Source: Sphaerulina vaccinii (Eukaryota; Ascomycota; Dothideomycetes; Mycosphaerellales; Mycosphaerellaceae). From it: a stretch of 64,000 nt of DNA. This document shows positions 34,977 to 46,059 of the stretch, piece after piece; position 1 is the stretch's first letter, and each line of letters opens with the position of its first letter. The stretch lies in the NCBI GenBank assembly GCA_022570795.1, contig JAKUDP010000005.1:434001-498000 (forward strand), given 5' to 3'. Both the position numbers and the translations under genes were made by a program. Below the pieces are notes generated by a model. That model was not told the DNA's origin. It did not search any database and was given only the letters and a program-made list of their open reading frames with translations.

Positions 34977-35570
34977 TTAGGAGTCTTGAAGAGTGAAGTA
35001 GAGAGCCACAGTATCCAGACCATGGATGCGCGCCGTCTTAAGAACATGCATTGTGTGAATTACCGGCAGTCTGTTGCCTGATGCGTCACACAGACGGAAG
35101 GTAGGCGACGATCCCCGACCAGTGGTCGGTTGCCACGAGGACGTACAATCTCCACGTGCGATGCTCACGCAGTCTCGACATGCGAGCTCGGCTATAGCTG
35201 CTAGGAACCAGTCCGAGGCCGGCTGCAGGTTTCGCCTGATAGGGCAGAGGAGAATGCTGCTTGGAAACGCCCCTCCGCGCGCAGCTCGACTGCTGTCGTC
35301 TGCCACCCATATGCGCCTTTGGGGGAAGGTTAGCCTCCCTGCCAACACCGCATCCACGACTTTACAGAGCGATTGGTACGCCGTACAGCTGTCCTAACCG
35401 GAGGTATAATGCTCGACACATGGTTGCCGCGGTTTCTTGCCCACTTGGCCAGTTTCATAGTGACTCATGAAGTGTGGAGAATATGGATGTGTGTAGACAC
35501 GCTGCTGATATTGGAAGCCAAGCTCGTTCACGATCCCCTCGATCGCTCGGCATACGATATTTGATGACAT
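34977..35570 (-). pseudogene. ORF of ~198 codons interrupted by one TAG
   Basis: Reading from the ATG at 35570 the frame is open to 35397, meets TAG at 35396-35394, then stays open in the same frame to the stop at 34977. Both halves have protein-like composition (for example RVYTHPYSPHFMSHYE before and LPVIHTMHVLKTARIHGLD after). A single C-to-T (CAG) or G-to-A (TGG) change would explain the stop. The alternative is a 51-nt in-frame intron (gtgggc...ccggttag) that would remove the stop; its donor is weak. The family is not recognised. Confidence 0.45.
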
Positions 35571-36156
35571 AATCGAGACCACATGTAGGATCCTCCGAAG
35601 AGCGCAACAAGGCTAGGTTCTGTGAGTCCAAGCGCCACACTCGAGCCTGTCATTGGCCTCATGTCTCGAACCTAAGCTCCGATCCATCACTTAAGACAGC
35701 TTCTTGTACCGTGGTAGCGGCTTTCGAGCGAACACCTCTGCTCTTTTCGAGACCTTCTGTGCCTTCTGGGGTGACAAGTTCTCACGAGCGGCGGCGGCTT
35801 CTCTGACGATTAAGGGTAGCTTTGTCTACGCAGACAGTTCTTGAGTTATTTCGAGCTCTGAGTTCGCACGTAAAGGTGCTCATTGCAGCATACCCCCGAT
35901 GCCGAACAGCAATGGCTCTCAAGGTTCCACTCGAACGATCCTATATGCGTGAGCTCGATCTAGTTTAGCCACGGTCTCACGAATTTGAGCATTTCATAAG
36001 CAGAGTTCTATGCTAGCCAGACTTCTTGGGGTCCAAGACCTTTATTGTCCCGCTTGAACCGCGTGTCCCTAGCTATGTCCCCAATATCATTTATATAATC
36101 TCGCCGCGTTCGAGCGATGTGATCAACAATTGATCATAATAGGAATTTCTGGCGGT
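35571..36156. other. Intergenic, nothing recognised
   Basis: No gene, RNA or repeat could be supported. Confidence 0.4.
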
Positions 36157-36483
36157 ATGGATCTGTCATGCTATTTTCGTCAGGATGAGTGCGCAGAACT
36201 GGACCGAGTATTTACAACCACGCTGGAAAATGATACCGCCCTTGTCTTCTGGACAGGAATATCACCAGACCTTGCGAAGACTTGGGCCGGCAAGAACAAT
36301 CTGAAGACTTTGACTATGGCGATGGGTGCGCTCTATTCGGATGATCTGAACAACGAAGTGGAGCATCGGGATGAGACTCTCGATATATGTGAGGCATTGG
36401 AAAGATCGGCAAAAGCAGCACGAAACTCACGTTCTGATCGGAGGTCTTGTCCTACACTAGTTAGCACTACGGACCTCTGCTGA
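36157..36483 (+). pseudogene. Truncated member of the FW..G / TLT..GPL family
   Basis: ATG at 36157, 108 aa. ALVFWTGISPDLAKTWAG followed by LKTLTMAMGALYSD matches the segment FWLVTSD...EWAD..GMSTLTTIIGPLID of the gene at 57433-58593. The second half of the domain (RGASIIFSLYA to PILKG) is missing; after about residue 85 the sequence becomes unrelated and stops. It is therefore a truncated paralogue. The family is frequent in plant-associated fungi in my recollection, with no established activity. Confidence 0.5.
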
Positions 36484-36687
36484 GGTGAATGGCACTCGCA
36501 ATTCTCACTACGGGTGTTCATTGTTCATCGTCATCTGATGATGAGCTCGTGATATACCAAGCGTAACATGTTGACTTGCCAAGCGACAGACTCCTGTTGA
36601 GGATCAGGTGCAGCGGAGTCTGTCAGAGTAGCAGTCTATCTCAGAGTAGCAATCTATTGCAAGGCATTGAAGATGCATAATAATTTT

Positions 36688-37218
36688 TCAGTCAACTATC
36701 ATGGCATACGTATCGTTTGGGGCATTGATGCGGAACCGCCCGCCCAGAAACCCGTAATAACTCGCTATAGAGGGGCAGACACTTCCACAATTCTTGTCAA
36801 CAACCCAAAATACCTTGGGCTCTGCAACATTGGCACGAACTTGCACCAAGGAGTATCCTTTCCCGGACCACGTGAACTCTCGAAGTTCACTGGGGTCTTT
36901 CCTGGTAGAGTCCACGAACAATGTCAGGTCTGTACGTGGCAGTCTAAACTCAAGAGTCGCATCTCTCCTGATGCTCAGTGCCTCGGGATGGAAGGTGAGT
37001 CGCTCCGGGTGTATGTCCACTACTATTAACGGGACCATATGAGCTACACCAATCGGCGTATGCACATCGAGATCCTGTACGAGTAGCGTGACTTCTCTGC
37101 TCGTTGATGGAATGGCAATCGCACTTCTGCTATGTGATGAGTTGTGCGCCAGCTTTGAAAGGTCGTATTCGAGCACCTACGTAAATCCAGAGAGACCGAG
37201 AAGGAAGATCTTCAACAT
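36688..37218 (-). pseudogene. Secreted cupredoxin-like protein broken by one TAG
   Basis: From the ATG at 37218 the frame starts MLKIFLLGLSGFT, a signal-peptide-like stretch, meets TAG at 37179-37177, then stays open in the same frame to 36688 (162 aa). The second part is rich in beta strands and ends VFWVVDKNCGSVC ... GGRFRINAPND, which recalls the C-terminal half of fungal extracellular cupredoxin-like proteins (fW.C....C..G..f.InAP). Copper-ligand His residues are not evident, so copper binding is doubtful. A CAG-to-TAG change would explain the stop. Alternatively an intron (gtaggt...) could hide it, but I found no matching acceptor. Confidence 0.4.
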
Positions 37219-37649
37219 GATGTAGAGCTGTGCAATAACAGGGTCGCTTCATTCATACTCTGACGAGGTACGAAGACCACTACTTGGAGAATCTGGATCA
37301 CATCCTCAGTAGGCTGGAAATGGCCTGTCTGGCCGGTTTGAGCCGGGTGATGTCCAGAATTGTCCGAACAGCCACATCTTCAGCTACCAGCTTCACTCAA
37401 CATACTATACTACTCTATTCTCTTCCACATAACTGAGCTACTACTGCACCTAGCAATGCGAGCCCAGCCTGTAACGATCTGCGCCGCCGCGAAGCCATCT
37501 TCAAGCGACTATAGTATTGATATGAAGATCAAATGTCGCGAGGGGGAAGAAGTTCACGTTGGTAGAACTTACTTGGAGTTCTAGCCTTTTCATGACACGG
37601 AAAGCTGACAAGTGATAGGCGAGGCATTTATGCGTTCTTCTAACTTGCT
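37219..37649. other. Intergenic, nothing certain
   Basis: A 42-aa ORF at 37456-37584 (MRAQPVTICAAAKPSSSDYS) is the only candidate; unsupported. Confidence 0.3.
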
Positions 37650-38636
37650 AATGCATTGCGCTCTCAAGTCGATAACTAGCGCCGAGCCCGCAAGTATCGT
37701 GCCGTAAAGCATAGTTGCACAGGTCAAGGTTAGTCTATATACTACTTGCGAGGACTACGCTTATAGTAAATAACTAGTACGGGATCAACATAATAAGACT
37801 AGTCTAAGCATGGAGCGAGGATACTCTGAACTCTGGAGACTAGCGAACATAGCCCGCAATAATCGAAGGTTGGGATGACCTACGCTTCCGATAACACTAT
37901 CTTGACGGTGCTCTCTTCGAAGAGCTCGAGGACGTTTTACAATTCGCCCGCGATTTTGGGATAGAGTCCTTGCAGGAGGTCGTTGCGGAGCAGCTGTAGC
38001 ATTTCGCATCCGACTTTATAGTATTATATTATCTGAATTATATGTTTCTCTAGGGTCAACTAGACTTCATACCCTATTACTCTAGACCACTACTTACGGA
38101 AACACGGCCTCTAGTACCCGATCTTCTGCGTTTGAACAGACTTAGAGTTTTCACCTATAACAGCAGTCTATATGAGCTGGACGTCGTCGCGGAGGACGTA
38201 AGTGTTAAGTGCGAACAGCGTCCGTACCTAGAATGCATCCTGTCCGCAAGGACGACCCCAAAGTAGCGGGCATTTTTCGACGCTCTTAAAGCGCTTGAAG
38301 GACTCGTAGCAGAAGGACACGCCGTTACTGCTAAAGCATTAAGTCCGCTTGCTAGCTTAGAGAACGTGGACGCTATCCCCTACTTCCGTTTTCGCTCTAT
38401 CGGCGGCGACTAGACTCCTTACTAGCCCTATTACAATGCCTATAAGGAATGGCATTAGGACCCTCGTAAGGACCCGGTGCTTACTTGGTAGAATATACTA
38501 GACAATGACCCTATCGTAATACGAATCATTGCGAAGCGATAGGGCCCTATAGACCTGCACGCAGCTATAGTCGAAGTTGCACAGGCGTATCTCACTAATA
38601 CCGTAAGCTAGTTGATTGTAGATATGATATATAAAT
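37650..38636 (+). repeat. Repeat family R, lightly mutated copy with decayed coding frame
   Basis: Direct copy of 32241-32920, 5.4 kb apart, with much lower AT content and an extra 295 bases (about 37877-38171). A reading frame runs through most of it and is broken mainly by TAG at places where Gln or Trp would fit: stretches such as LSMERGYSELWRLANIARNN, FFDALKALEGLVAEGH and IPYFRFRSIGGD are protein-like. The extra 295 bases are also in frame with what follows, so the other copy carries a deletion. The encoded protein is not recognised; neither terminal repeats nor transposase motifs are visible. Confidence 0.85.
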
Positions 38637-38733
38637 TTGTGCTCTCTAGGGCTTGGAACGATTTAGTCAAGTCTATCACCGATATAATATCAGTGCGACA
38701 ATCAGCTGGAGTCATCAGGACTTGAACGGAAAT

Positions 38734-39099
38734 ATGTGTCTTTCATTAGCTGGGACGGTCACCAAATATTCTAATGGGACAGACCTGATTTACGGCCGCT
38801 CGCCCAATTTCGTTAGCCAGCTTTCTCCATTTCAGCTCGAAGGGACTGCCGGCCAAGCGCCGGCGCTGAAGAGACTTCGAAAACAGCCGACTGAGGAGAC
38901 CGTGGACCTGACGGAGGCTGTGAACATACTGGCACGAGCTCGAGAGATACTTGTAGCTAGCTATGACTGCCAGCCCGCGCCTCGTGAGAAACATTCACTA
39001 CTGGTCGAAACAGTTGCCCCCGCTAAAGAGATATATACTGCTCCTATCCCACATTCTGAACCAAAAGCCCCGACTCAATGCCGTATTGCTGTGCGATAG
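38734..39099 (+). CDS. Hypothetical ORF, 121 aa
   Basis: ATG at 38734; the frame is open back to 38653. Contains EETVDLTEAVNILARAREIL, a plausible helix. It directly follows repeat R, so it may be the host sequence at the insertion point or a repeat remnant. No family was recognised. Confidence 0.25.
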   Translation: MCLSLAGTVTKYSNGTDLIYGRSPNFVSQLSPFQLEGTAGQAPALKRLRKQPTEETVDLTEAVNILARAREILVASYDCQPAPREKHSLLVETVAPAKEIYTAPIPHSEPKAPTQCRIAVR

Positions 39100-39308
39100 A
39101 AGTCGTCCATATCCCTATCTCGTCCGGCTCACAACCGTTTTGCAAGTCTGCTTCGTTGCTCCGCCATGGCGGGCTTGACATGTCCGCATTAGGTTTCACA
39201 GATGTGTAAGCCATTCGCCATAAAGAATCTAGCTTACAGATCAGGTTATCGACGTTATCAACAGCGTATTTGGAGGACTCTGGCATACCTGGGGTCTCCA
39301 ACGTGATC

Positions 39309-39725
39309 TCAGATAAGCCTGAGATGCGCGAGCTTCTTGAGCAAATCTTCGTCGACAAGCTTGACCTGGTTGCCATTGTCGTCAGGGGCAATTTCATAGA
39401 AGTCGCAATCGCCGGTGCTGCAGACATAGTGCAGACCGCTTCCTTTGTTCTTGTTCGCGACCTGAAGGCGGCTCGCTTTGTGGCAACGACATTCCGGATT
39501 TACTTGGTGTGTACCACGATTGTCCAGAAATGAAAGGAACCGCCCGCAAGGGTCGCATCGAAGATATGGGCGGCCTGCGTTGCCGTTGCGATTGCTTGTC
39601 CTTGTAACCTTTTTGGCGAGATTGGAGCCATTAAAACCACACATTGGACATTTGGGCTTCGGAGGAGTATGCGGAAAGATAGGTATAACCTCGTCTTTGA
39701 TCGTGACCATTTTGCATATAGCCAT
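39309..39725 (-). CDS. GRF-type zinc-finger-like protein
   Basis: Unspliced 138 aa, ATG at 39725. Cys pairs PKCPMCG, LRCDPCGRFLSF, PECRCHKASR and YVCSTGDCDFYEI, with the signature NRNGNAGRPYLRC in between. That is the spacing of the fungal GRF-like zinc family, in which a paired Cys set binds zinc and the NxNGNxGRxYxxC segment is diagnostic. GRF domains of larger proteins bind single-stranded nucleic acid; for small stand-alone fungal members the role is unknown. Two such units appear to be present, the second ending in CDFYE. It is near repeat R but shows no stop damage. Confidence 0.7.
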   Translation of the reverse strand: MAICKMVTIKDEVIPIFPHTPPKPKCPMCGFNGSNLAKKVTRTSNRNGNAGRPYLRCDPCGRFLSFLDNRGTHQVNPECRCHKASRLQVANKNKGSGLHYVCSTGDCDFYEIAPDDNGNQVKLVDEDLLKKLAHLRLI

Positions 39726-39779
39726 ATCGAATCCTGTTGCTTCTTGATAACGTAGCCGGGTCGTGCCTAACCCGGGTAA

Positions 39780-39920
39780 TGAGAAAATGCTAAGTTGAAC
39801 GGTACGTTTGGTGAAGAAAATATTCTTGTTTCAATTTCTAAATCCAGGTGGTGAGAAAATGATAAGTTGAGCGGCACGTTTGGTGGAGGAACTGTTCTTT
39901 TATCAATTTCTGAAAGCCGA
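39780..39920 (+). repeat. 72-bp tandem duplication
   Basis: gagaaaatgctaagttgaac at 39780 and gagaaaatgataagttgagc at 39852, followed by matching cacgtttggtg.gaggaa...ctt..tcaatttct segments. Two copies with roughly 85 percent identity by eye, lying about 60 bases upstream of the GRF-like gene. Confidence 0.8.
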
Positions 39921-42348
39921 CCAGATCTCACTTGTATTCCAGGCAGCGAAGTTCTACGTAGTCGTGGCCAGCTAAGTTTCGATAACGTGTTATGTTGAAC
40001 CATGGCTTATGGCGGGGCAGCCGCGGCGAGGATGGACGCTATTCGCGACATTTCAGCACTGCCATTTATAGTTGTCGCCATATTGCTTTGCTACTAGGAG
40101 GAGAATCTCGTCGTGTTGTGCTGGAGCTGGCCTACGATCTTATCGCGTGTGCCTCGTATCCGGAGGAACAACCATGATGATGTAGCTATTCGAAATCCCG
40201 TTTCGTCGAGCATAGTAGATGGAAAGTGATTAGATAGGTCCGTTCAGTCACAAGCGACCAATTGAGCGCGTGGTCTAGTGGAGCATTTTGCCATCTTTAT
40301 TTCGTGGCTGTTCTCGAACCGTTCATGTCTCGTTGCAGACGCCTAGAATGCTCAGATACTCTCCTGCTGAACCACACTTGTTTCACTCCCATGTCTCTCA
40401 CGATACCGTAGTTCTTCGAGACAACTCTGGGCACTTCGCACCAAGTAATTCCATTATGCCTCAAATGCCCGTGGCGATGTCCTCTGGAATTGATGGCTCC
40501 ATACTTTCGAACTTCTCCCTGCCCTCCTGTTACGCCCACATTTCCGGCGTGCTCTGGACTTCGACACAAGCAATTGGCCCCTCCTTGACCTAGCATGCCA
40601 GCTGTTGTAGACGCAATCGCTCTCGCCAAGAAGCATGGGAGTATAGCGTTGCCTTCGTGGTCGGTAGGACTGTTGTGGAAGTCGTGCAGGTGGTGGAGGA
40701 AATTATTTGCAGCAGACTCGTACTACTTGCTACTGTTTTAGTATCAACTCATCTGTAGGGGATTTTGTCAACGCTGTGGACCACAGTATCAACAACAATG
40801 GCATTCCTTATAGTGAATTGATGTCGGGCATGTATCGCTTGTGAACTAGATAATGAACTATTAGTCTTGATGCACAACCGAATAACGATTCGCAAGGACC
40901 TGCGCCAGTGACTATTTCTGCCCGACATCATGGCTCCTTCTCGGGTTCTTAGATGCTCCTCCGTCCAATGAAGTACTCAGGATGGTAAACGGATTGTCGT
41001 GAACACTTTACAACGCGCCTTGTGCTTGTACTGATCTGGAACCTCCGCTCGACGGGGCAATGCTATATGCGCTGACGTCTTACGATAGTCCTGAGTGCTC
41101 TGCGAGATGAAGCTCCGATTCTGACATAGCAAAGCTAACATCTAGTTGGATGTCCTTGATGGCCGTTTCGAAGTGTTTCGGCAACCAAACGTCACATACA
41201 TTTCTTGTAAACTTGGACGCGGTCCACTTCTCTCTGAGCGCGCCAAGCTGATTGACGTTTTATCTAAAGATTAATTGCAAATGCGAGAAGCTGCCGCAGT
41301 CCGATACAAACAGGGGTGTAATGCCAGTCGCCTACACATGGACGCTCCTTGGATCGGGCCATCGATCCACTCACATCGCACAGAATGGACTTAATCAGAT
41401 GTGGCCTGCCTGCTAATGCAAGCCTTCCAACGAATCCACGTGGTTTCGAGCTTGAAGTCATTCTGGATCTGTGACATTGCGCCATGGCTAAAGAAAGACT
41501 TGCAGTCTTGGTTGTAGCACTATTCTTTGGTTTGCAGTCACGCAGCACCTTTCCCATTCGCTTCAAACGTCATGTTAACGGAAAAAAGGGTAACCATGGT
41601 AGCTTATCCGCTGTATGGCATCTGCATACCAGAGACGGCGCAGCGACAGTAATCTGGACCCCAAGTATAGCTTGTAAGCACCCGGTCTCCACAGATGTAT
41701 TGGTTGCAAGTGATGGAGAATGCTAACGTTCTTCACAGATGAAGTACTCAATTTGAGCTCGATCATCCCGCGTGGTGATGAAGAGCTAGCCGCCGTACGA
41801 GCGCCATCCATAAGGATCATGAGCAAAGAAATGGCAGTGTCAGCTGGTTGATTACATCAAGGGTGCTTTTCTTCGCAAGTCTCCCCGATCAATCGGCTCA
41901 TTCACGGATCATGGGTCAGAGTGTGCAAGTGAGTACATGCAAGCGGTTAAACTGGACTTTGGCTCTTCAAACGATATACGGAGTGAGACGGACCAGAAGG
42001 CTCAGCGCAACTTGCATCATGCTCTGGAGGTTTGTACCCGCCTTAGCTCGGGTTCGGTCGTGGCTCGCATAGAGCTAGAAGTGCATCATGTGTCTCGTTT
42101 GAGCCACGGGGCTACATCAAGCATCGTGGACTCAAGAACCTCGCCACGGCCCGTGCCATCCAAGTAGGGACTACTAGTCTTGATCTGCAGACTTTGGGGC
42201 TTCAGCAATTGCGCAGCAGGACTCGGTACTACACTAATACCGCATCTACCTGGCAGCACCACTGCTGCAACAACTACTCTTATCGTTTCTCGAAGTCCAT
42301 TCATATCAATTTGAGCCGCCTTGCTTCTCCCTACACACTGATATAGCA
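39921..42348. other. Gene-poor stretch, no supportable gene
   Basis: Conflicting open frames on both strands. The best candidate is a plus ORF at 41484-41726 that starts MAKERLAVLVVALFFGLQS, which could be a signal peptide, but its remainder is not convincing. No repeats noted. Confidence 0.3.
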
Positions 42349-43321
42349 ATGTCGTTGGTTGCTGGGGACTATGCACTACGCGAAGATATAATTCTGCTTG
42401 TTGGACCTGATCAAGTGCAGATTTCGGTTTGTCCTGACATCCTCTGCGCCACATCGAGACCTTTCAAGAAGATATTAGGGCCCAACTTCCTAGAAGGACA
42501 AGAACAAGATGGACATGAAAAGAAACAAGTCATGCTTCCTGACGACAAACCTGTAGCCATGGAGATGATGTGTAACATCATCCAACATCGCAACAGCAAT
42601 CTTCCTCCAGATCCAACAGCGATGGAGATCTATGATCTCGCTATAGCAGCGGATAAATACGACTGCGTCGTGGCGACAAGCCTGGCGGCTAGGGCATGGA
42701 TGCAACTGGACTCTCTATCGAACGCGCATGATCTCGGATTATTCATGCTTGCTGCATACATATATGCCGTCCCAGAGACTTTTTTCCAGGTGACGGCACG
42801 GCTCGTCCTCTCCTATGAAGGCTCCTACCAGACGCTCGATAACATACCAGGTTTCGTGGAGCATTTCGGCTGGGAGGTGATGCGTAAGTTTGCATTACTG
42901 CAGGATATAAGGAACAATAACTGATTATAAGTGCACAGTATGTCTGGAAGAGAAACGAAGTCTTGTCCGCTTCGAGTTCAACAAAATCCTGGCCCAAGCT
43001 ACTTATCTCGTAGCATGCTCCCATGGTTGTGACTGGTCAGCTCAACAGGTGACGAAATGTATCACGCTCTTGGAGAAATCAAGCCTCTTCCCTATCGACC
43101 CTTCAAAGACGCTCTCCTACGGGATCGACATAGCGAAACATCTGGCTATACCTGAGGCTACCATACGTTCAAACTGTTCAAGGGCTCGGTGGCACAGAGA
43201 CCTTGACCTAAGCACACGAAAGCACGAATTGAGCAAACTCTCGGAGATCAGTGGCTTATGCTATAAATGTCTTAGGTCAAGGATCGGAGGTCGTGGAGAC
43301 CATTGTCAAATACACAGCTAA
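42349..43321 (+). CDS. BTB/POZ-domain protein
   Basis: Exons 42349-42883 and 42939-43321, with a 55-nt phase-1 intron (gtaagt...aataactgattataagtgcacag), give 305 aa. The N-terminal domain has the BTB order: DIILLVGPDQVQISVCPDIL, then CATSRPFKKILG, VMLPDDKPVAMEMMCNIIQH and IYDLAIAADKYDC. BTB domains dimerise and often recruit Cullin-3; fungal genomes hold many of this short type with unknown partners. The C-terminal half after the intron is Cys- and Lys-containing (YKCLRSRIGGRGDHC) and may form a small zinc site. The alternative unspliced form would stop at 42924. Confidence 0.8.
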
Positions 43322-44244
43322 GCTAACGCAACGCGTTTTCGTACCGAACGTGGACTCGGGATCTATAGACGAAGCGTTATGCGAAAATTCACACTGCCGA
43401 AAGCACCAAGAAAATCTCGGTCTGCGTGTTACCGCAATGGATAATACCGTGCACAACGTGAAGAGCTTGTTCCTTGCATTGCCACAAGCAAGTCAAAGGA
43501 TGGGTGGGAGGGGGGCACTAATACGTCGCTTGGAATGTAAGCTGTGCTGACACAAGGGTGTGAGAGGCTGTACAACGTCGGTGAAATGAACAGGCCTGAG
43601 TGGTGCTTTGGAAAAGCACCTAAAAGATCATCTTGATCTCCACCCCTGTAGGATGACTATAGGTAGTCGCGATGTATGGGACGAAGGTACGGCTCTAAAA
43701 GCCGTGCCCGACGAAAGGAAGCACGAGCTCTGCTGGACCATTAATAGTGTTTGTTGGTTTGTTGAGCTGCGCATTCTGGGCGAGTGCAGGCAATGTGTAG
43801 TACATCCGCATCATCTTCATGGTTCAACGTCACCATGATGCACGAGAACACTCGTAGTACGGTGGACAGTACGCTTCCCCATTCCATCTCATTGGTCTTA
43901 TTGCTTCATGCAGTAAGCCAGCACCGGAAGTTGCTGACCTTGGACATTTCCTGCATGTGTATACCGTTGCATGCAGCTCTACCATCCCTGCTGCGCCGCA
44001 GTTCTTGCAGCAAGTGTTCAGACAATAGTGGTAATCGTTACGGTACTGGAACCGTCCTCAACGAACCAAACTCCTGTGCCTAGCAGGAGACTGGATTGGA
44101 GATCAGTTCGCTGTCCTAGCCAGAGTCTGCTATGCCTTGCTTAGAAAGACTACTAGATAGCTCGCAATAGCCTGAGCATTAGTGATTCTTGGAGCACTCG
44201 TCAAACTGGCTTCCGATCCTTCACGTGACTTTGTTTCAACAGTC
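43322..44244. other. Intergenic, nothing recognised
   Basis: Short frames only, none with family resemblance. Confidence 0.4.
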
Positions 44245-45159
44245 ATGGACGTTCACGACAGAGCTATTGGAAGTACAACACTGCGACATTGGCAGGCTCT
44301 GGACATGAGGAGAGCCGGATCAGCACCAGAAGTAAACAGCCCCGCAGAGGCATTTCGTAAGTATCTGTTCTGTTGTGATGAGACATAGACTCATAGCGTG
44401 TTTTCAGCAGCTGCCTACACGTTGGTAGACACACATCCCCTTCTGATGGATTTTCTGGACAGCCTTGATGATGTTTCAGCCGATCCACCCTCACTTTACC
44501 TTGATCTCGAGGGTGATGAGCTCAGCAAGGACGGCACTCTTACGCTGATCTCCGCTCTTGTGCTTTCTCGGAATCATACCTACATCATCGATGTACAAAT
44601 CCTTGCCGAGGCAGCATTCAACACGACTGCTAGCAGTGGTGCTACATTCAAGTCGATCCTGGAGTCACCAAAGATTCCCAAAGCCTTCTTCGATGTCCGG
44701 AATGACTCGAACGCATTATTCTTCCACTATGGTATCGCTCTGCAAGGTGTTCAAGACATCCAACTCATGGAAAATGCGTCTCGTCTCGACTTCGGCCGAG
44801 GAAATAGCTTTCGGAAATATGTCACTGGTTTAGCAAAGTGCATCGAGCGTGACGCTGCTCTTCAATATGAGGACCTGACAGCTTGGAAAGCTATGAAGAT
44901 CAAGATGTCGGCAAGGTTCGACGCGACTAGGGGTACTGCTGCACTCCACGTCTTCGCGCAGCGACCACTCGACGCGGAAGCTTTGCAATATTGTGCTGGC
45001 GACGTGCAGATACTCCCTCAACTTCGGAGCTTATACTGGGCACGGCTCACTCCGGCGTGGAGAAGCAAGGTCGAAAAGGAAACCGCCCAGCGTGTGCAGC
45101 TGTCGCAAACAGTTTCCTATTTGCCCAGAGGTGAGCACAAAGCCCGCGGTCCGTGGTGA
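44245..45159 (+). CDS. 3'-5' exonuclease domain protein (DEDDy)
   Basis: Exons 44245-44356 and 44408-45159, joined by a 51-nt phase-1 intron (gtaagt...gtgttttcag), give 287 aa. Exonuclease motifs in order: LYLDLEGDEL (the D-x-E pair), AFFDVRNDSNALFFHYG (second Asp), and YCAGDVQILPQL with the Tyr four residues before the final Asp, hence DEDDy. This is the RNase D/WRN fold, close to the EXD1-type fungal proteins that read VDLEG..L and QLMENA. A role in RNA processing is likely by family; the substrate cannot be told. Without the intron the ORF would need a non-ATG start at 44398; the upstream exon supplies an ATG in good context. Confidence 0.8.
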
Positions 45160-45427
45160 GGGTTGGTGTTCATTCAGGTTAGTGCTCGAATGAGGAAGCT
45201 ATCCATATAGAACTTTGCCATTCCAGTCGATGCCCTCGTCCGAAACCCTTCTCGTCCTTCACAATTGAGCGGCTTCAGCGTGGGTTGTTCGTCTTGCGCC
45301 TTTTCGTAATAGGATACTGACCGTTCTCCACCTGCGCGCCGCTGTTCACGGTCTCGCTTCCACCAGACCGTAGGCGCGAGAGAAGGTCGTTCGCAGAAGC
45401 CGATCGACCTGCTGCTGCCTTGGTCAC

Positions 45428-45751
45428 TTATGCACGAGGGTTGACAGGACGTCCCGACGCGACGGCCACGGAGCACCGTAGTAACATTGACGACTTCTCT
45501 CCTTGTCTGACTCCTTCTACTTCTATACACGAATTCACCAACACATGCCTGCAGCAGAACTTGAAGATGCTGTCCTGGTCGTAACGTGTTGCGCCATATC
45601 CGCCTTGAATGTTGTGCGAAGCTGTAAATTCGACGCATCGTCCGCCTGCTCGGAAACATGGTATCTGGGGGTTGCTTTCGCCACGTAATACCGAGAGCAT
45701 GGAGGTCGTAAAGATGATCATCCAGGGTACGATGATAGTCGTCGCAGACAT
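45428..45751 (-). CDS. Candidate small secreted Cys protein
   Basis: ATG at 45751, 107 aa. The first 25 residues look like a signal peptide: short polar start, IIVPWMIIFTTSMLSVL core, then RGES. The mature part has six Cys (PCF, GRC, FCC, NSC, LRC), an even number suited to three disulfides, and no further hydrophobic stretch. No family recognised. Small secreted Cys proteins of fungi are often effectors, but that is only a possibility here. An overlapping frame on the same strand (45659-45174) is less convincing. Confidence 0.35.
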   Translation of the reverse strand: MSATTIIVPWMIIFTTSMLSVLRGESNPQIPCFRAGGRCVEFTASHNIQGGYGATRYDQDSIFKFCCRHVLVNSCIEVEGVRQGEKSSMLLRCSVAVASGRPVNPRA

Positions 45752-46059
45752 AAGTCTATCTCACGAGTGCTTTGAAATTCACTGTCAAGATGCTAGAGGA
45801 TGGAGTAACTCGCACTGTTGTGAGTCAGCTGGTATGTATCCTGTCAGTGAGCAATGGCAATTTGTGGGACGGGACAGAGAACTGGACACACGCTTAGGGT
45901 AAAACATATTCAAGACTGTCAGACACCGGCCGTCTTGCTTCACCATAGCAAATGTCGATTCTTGTGCCAGGCCGTTCATTCATTGCTGTCGGCATGAAAG
46001 CTACCTCAAAGCTAATCACGTCCCTACGCAGGTCAACACTTTTTATTTTTGCCAGGTCG

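Noticed and set aside
36667..37029. 120-aa plus ORF opposite the cupredoxin-like frame
   Set aside because: The minus frame has signal peptide and domain character; the plus frame is its shadow.
37177..37218. MLKIFLLGLSGF read as a Rossmann-type nucleotide-binding start (NmrA-like)
   Set aside because: The downstream frame is beta-rich and lacks any Rossmann pattern; a signal peptide explains the stretch better.
40265..40325. tggtctagtgg word resembling a tRNA A-box
   Set aside because: No B-box at the right distance and no foldable acceptor stem.
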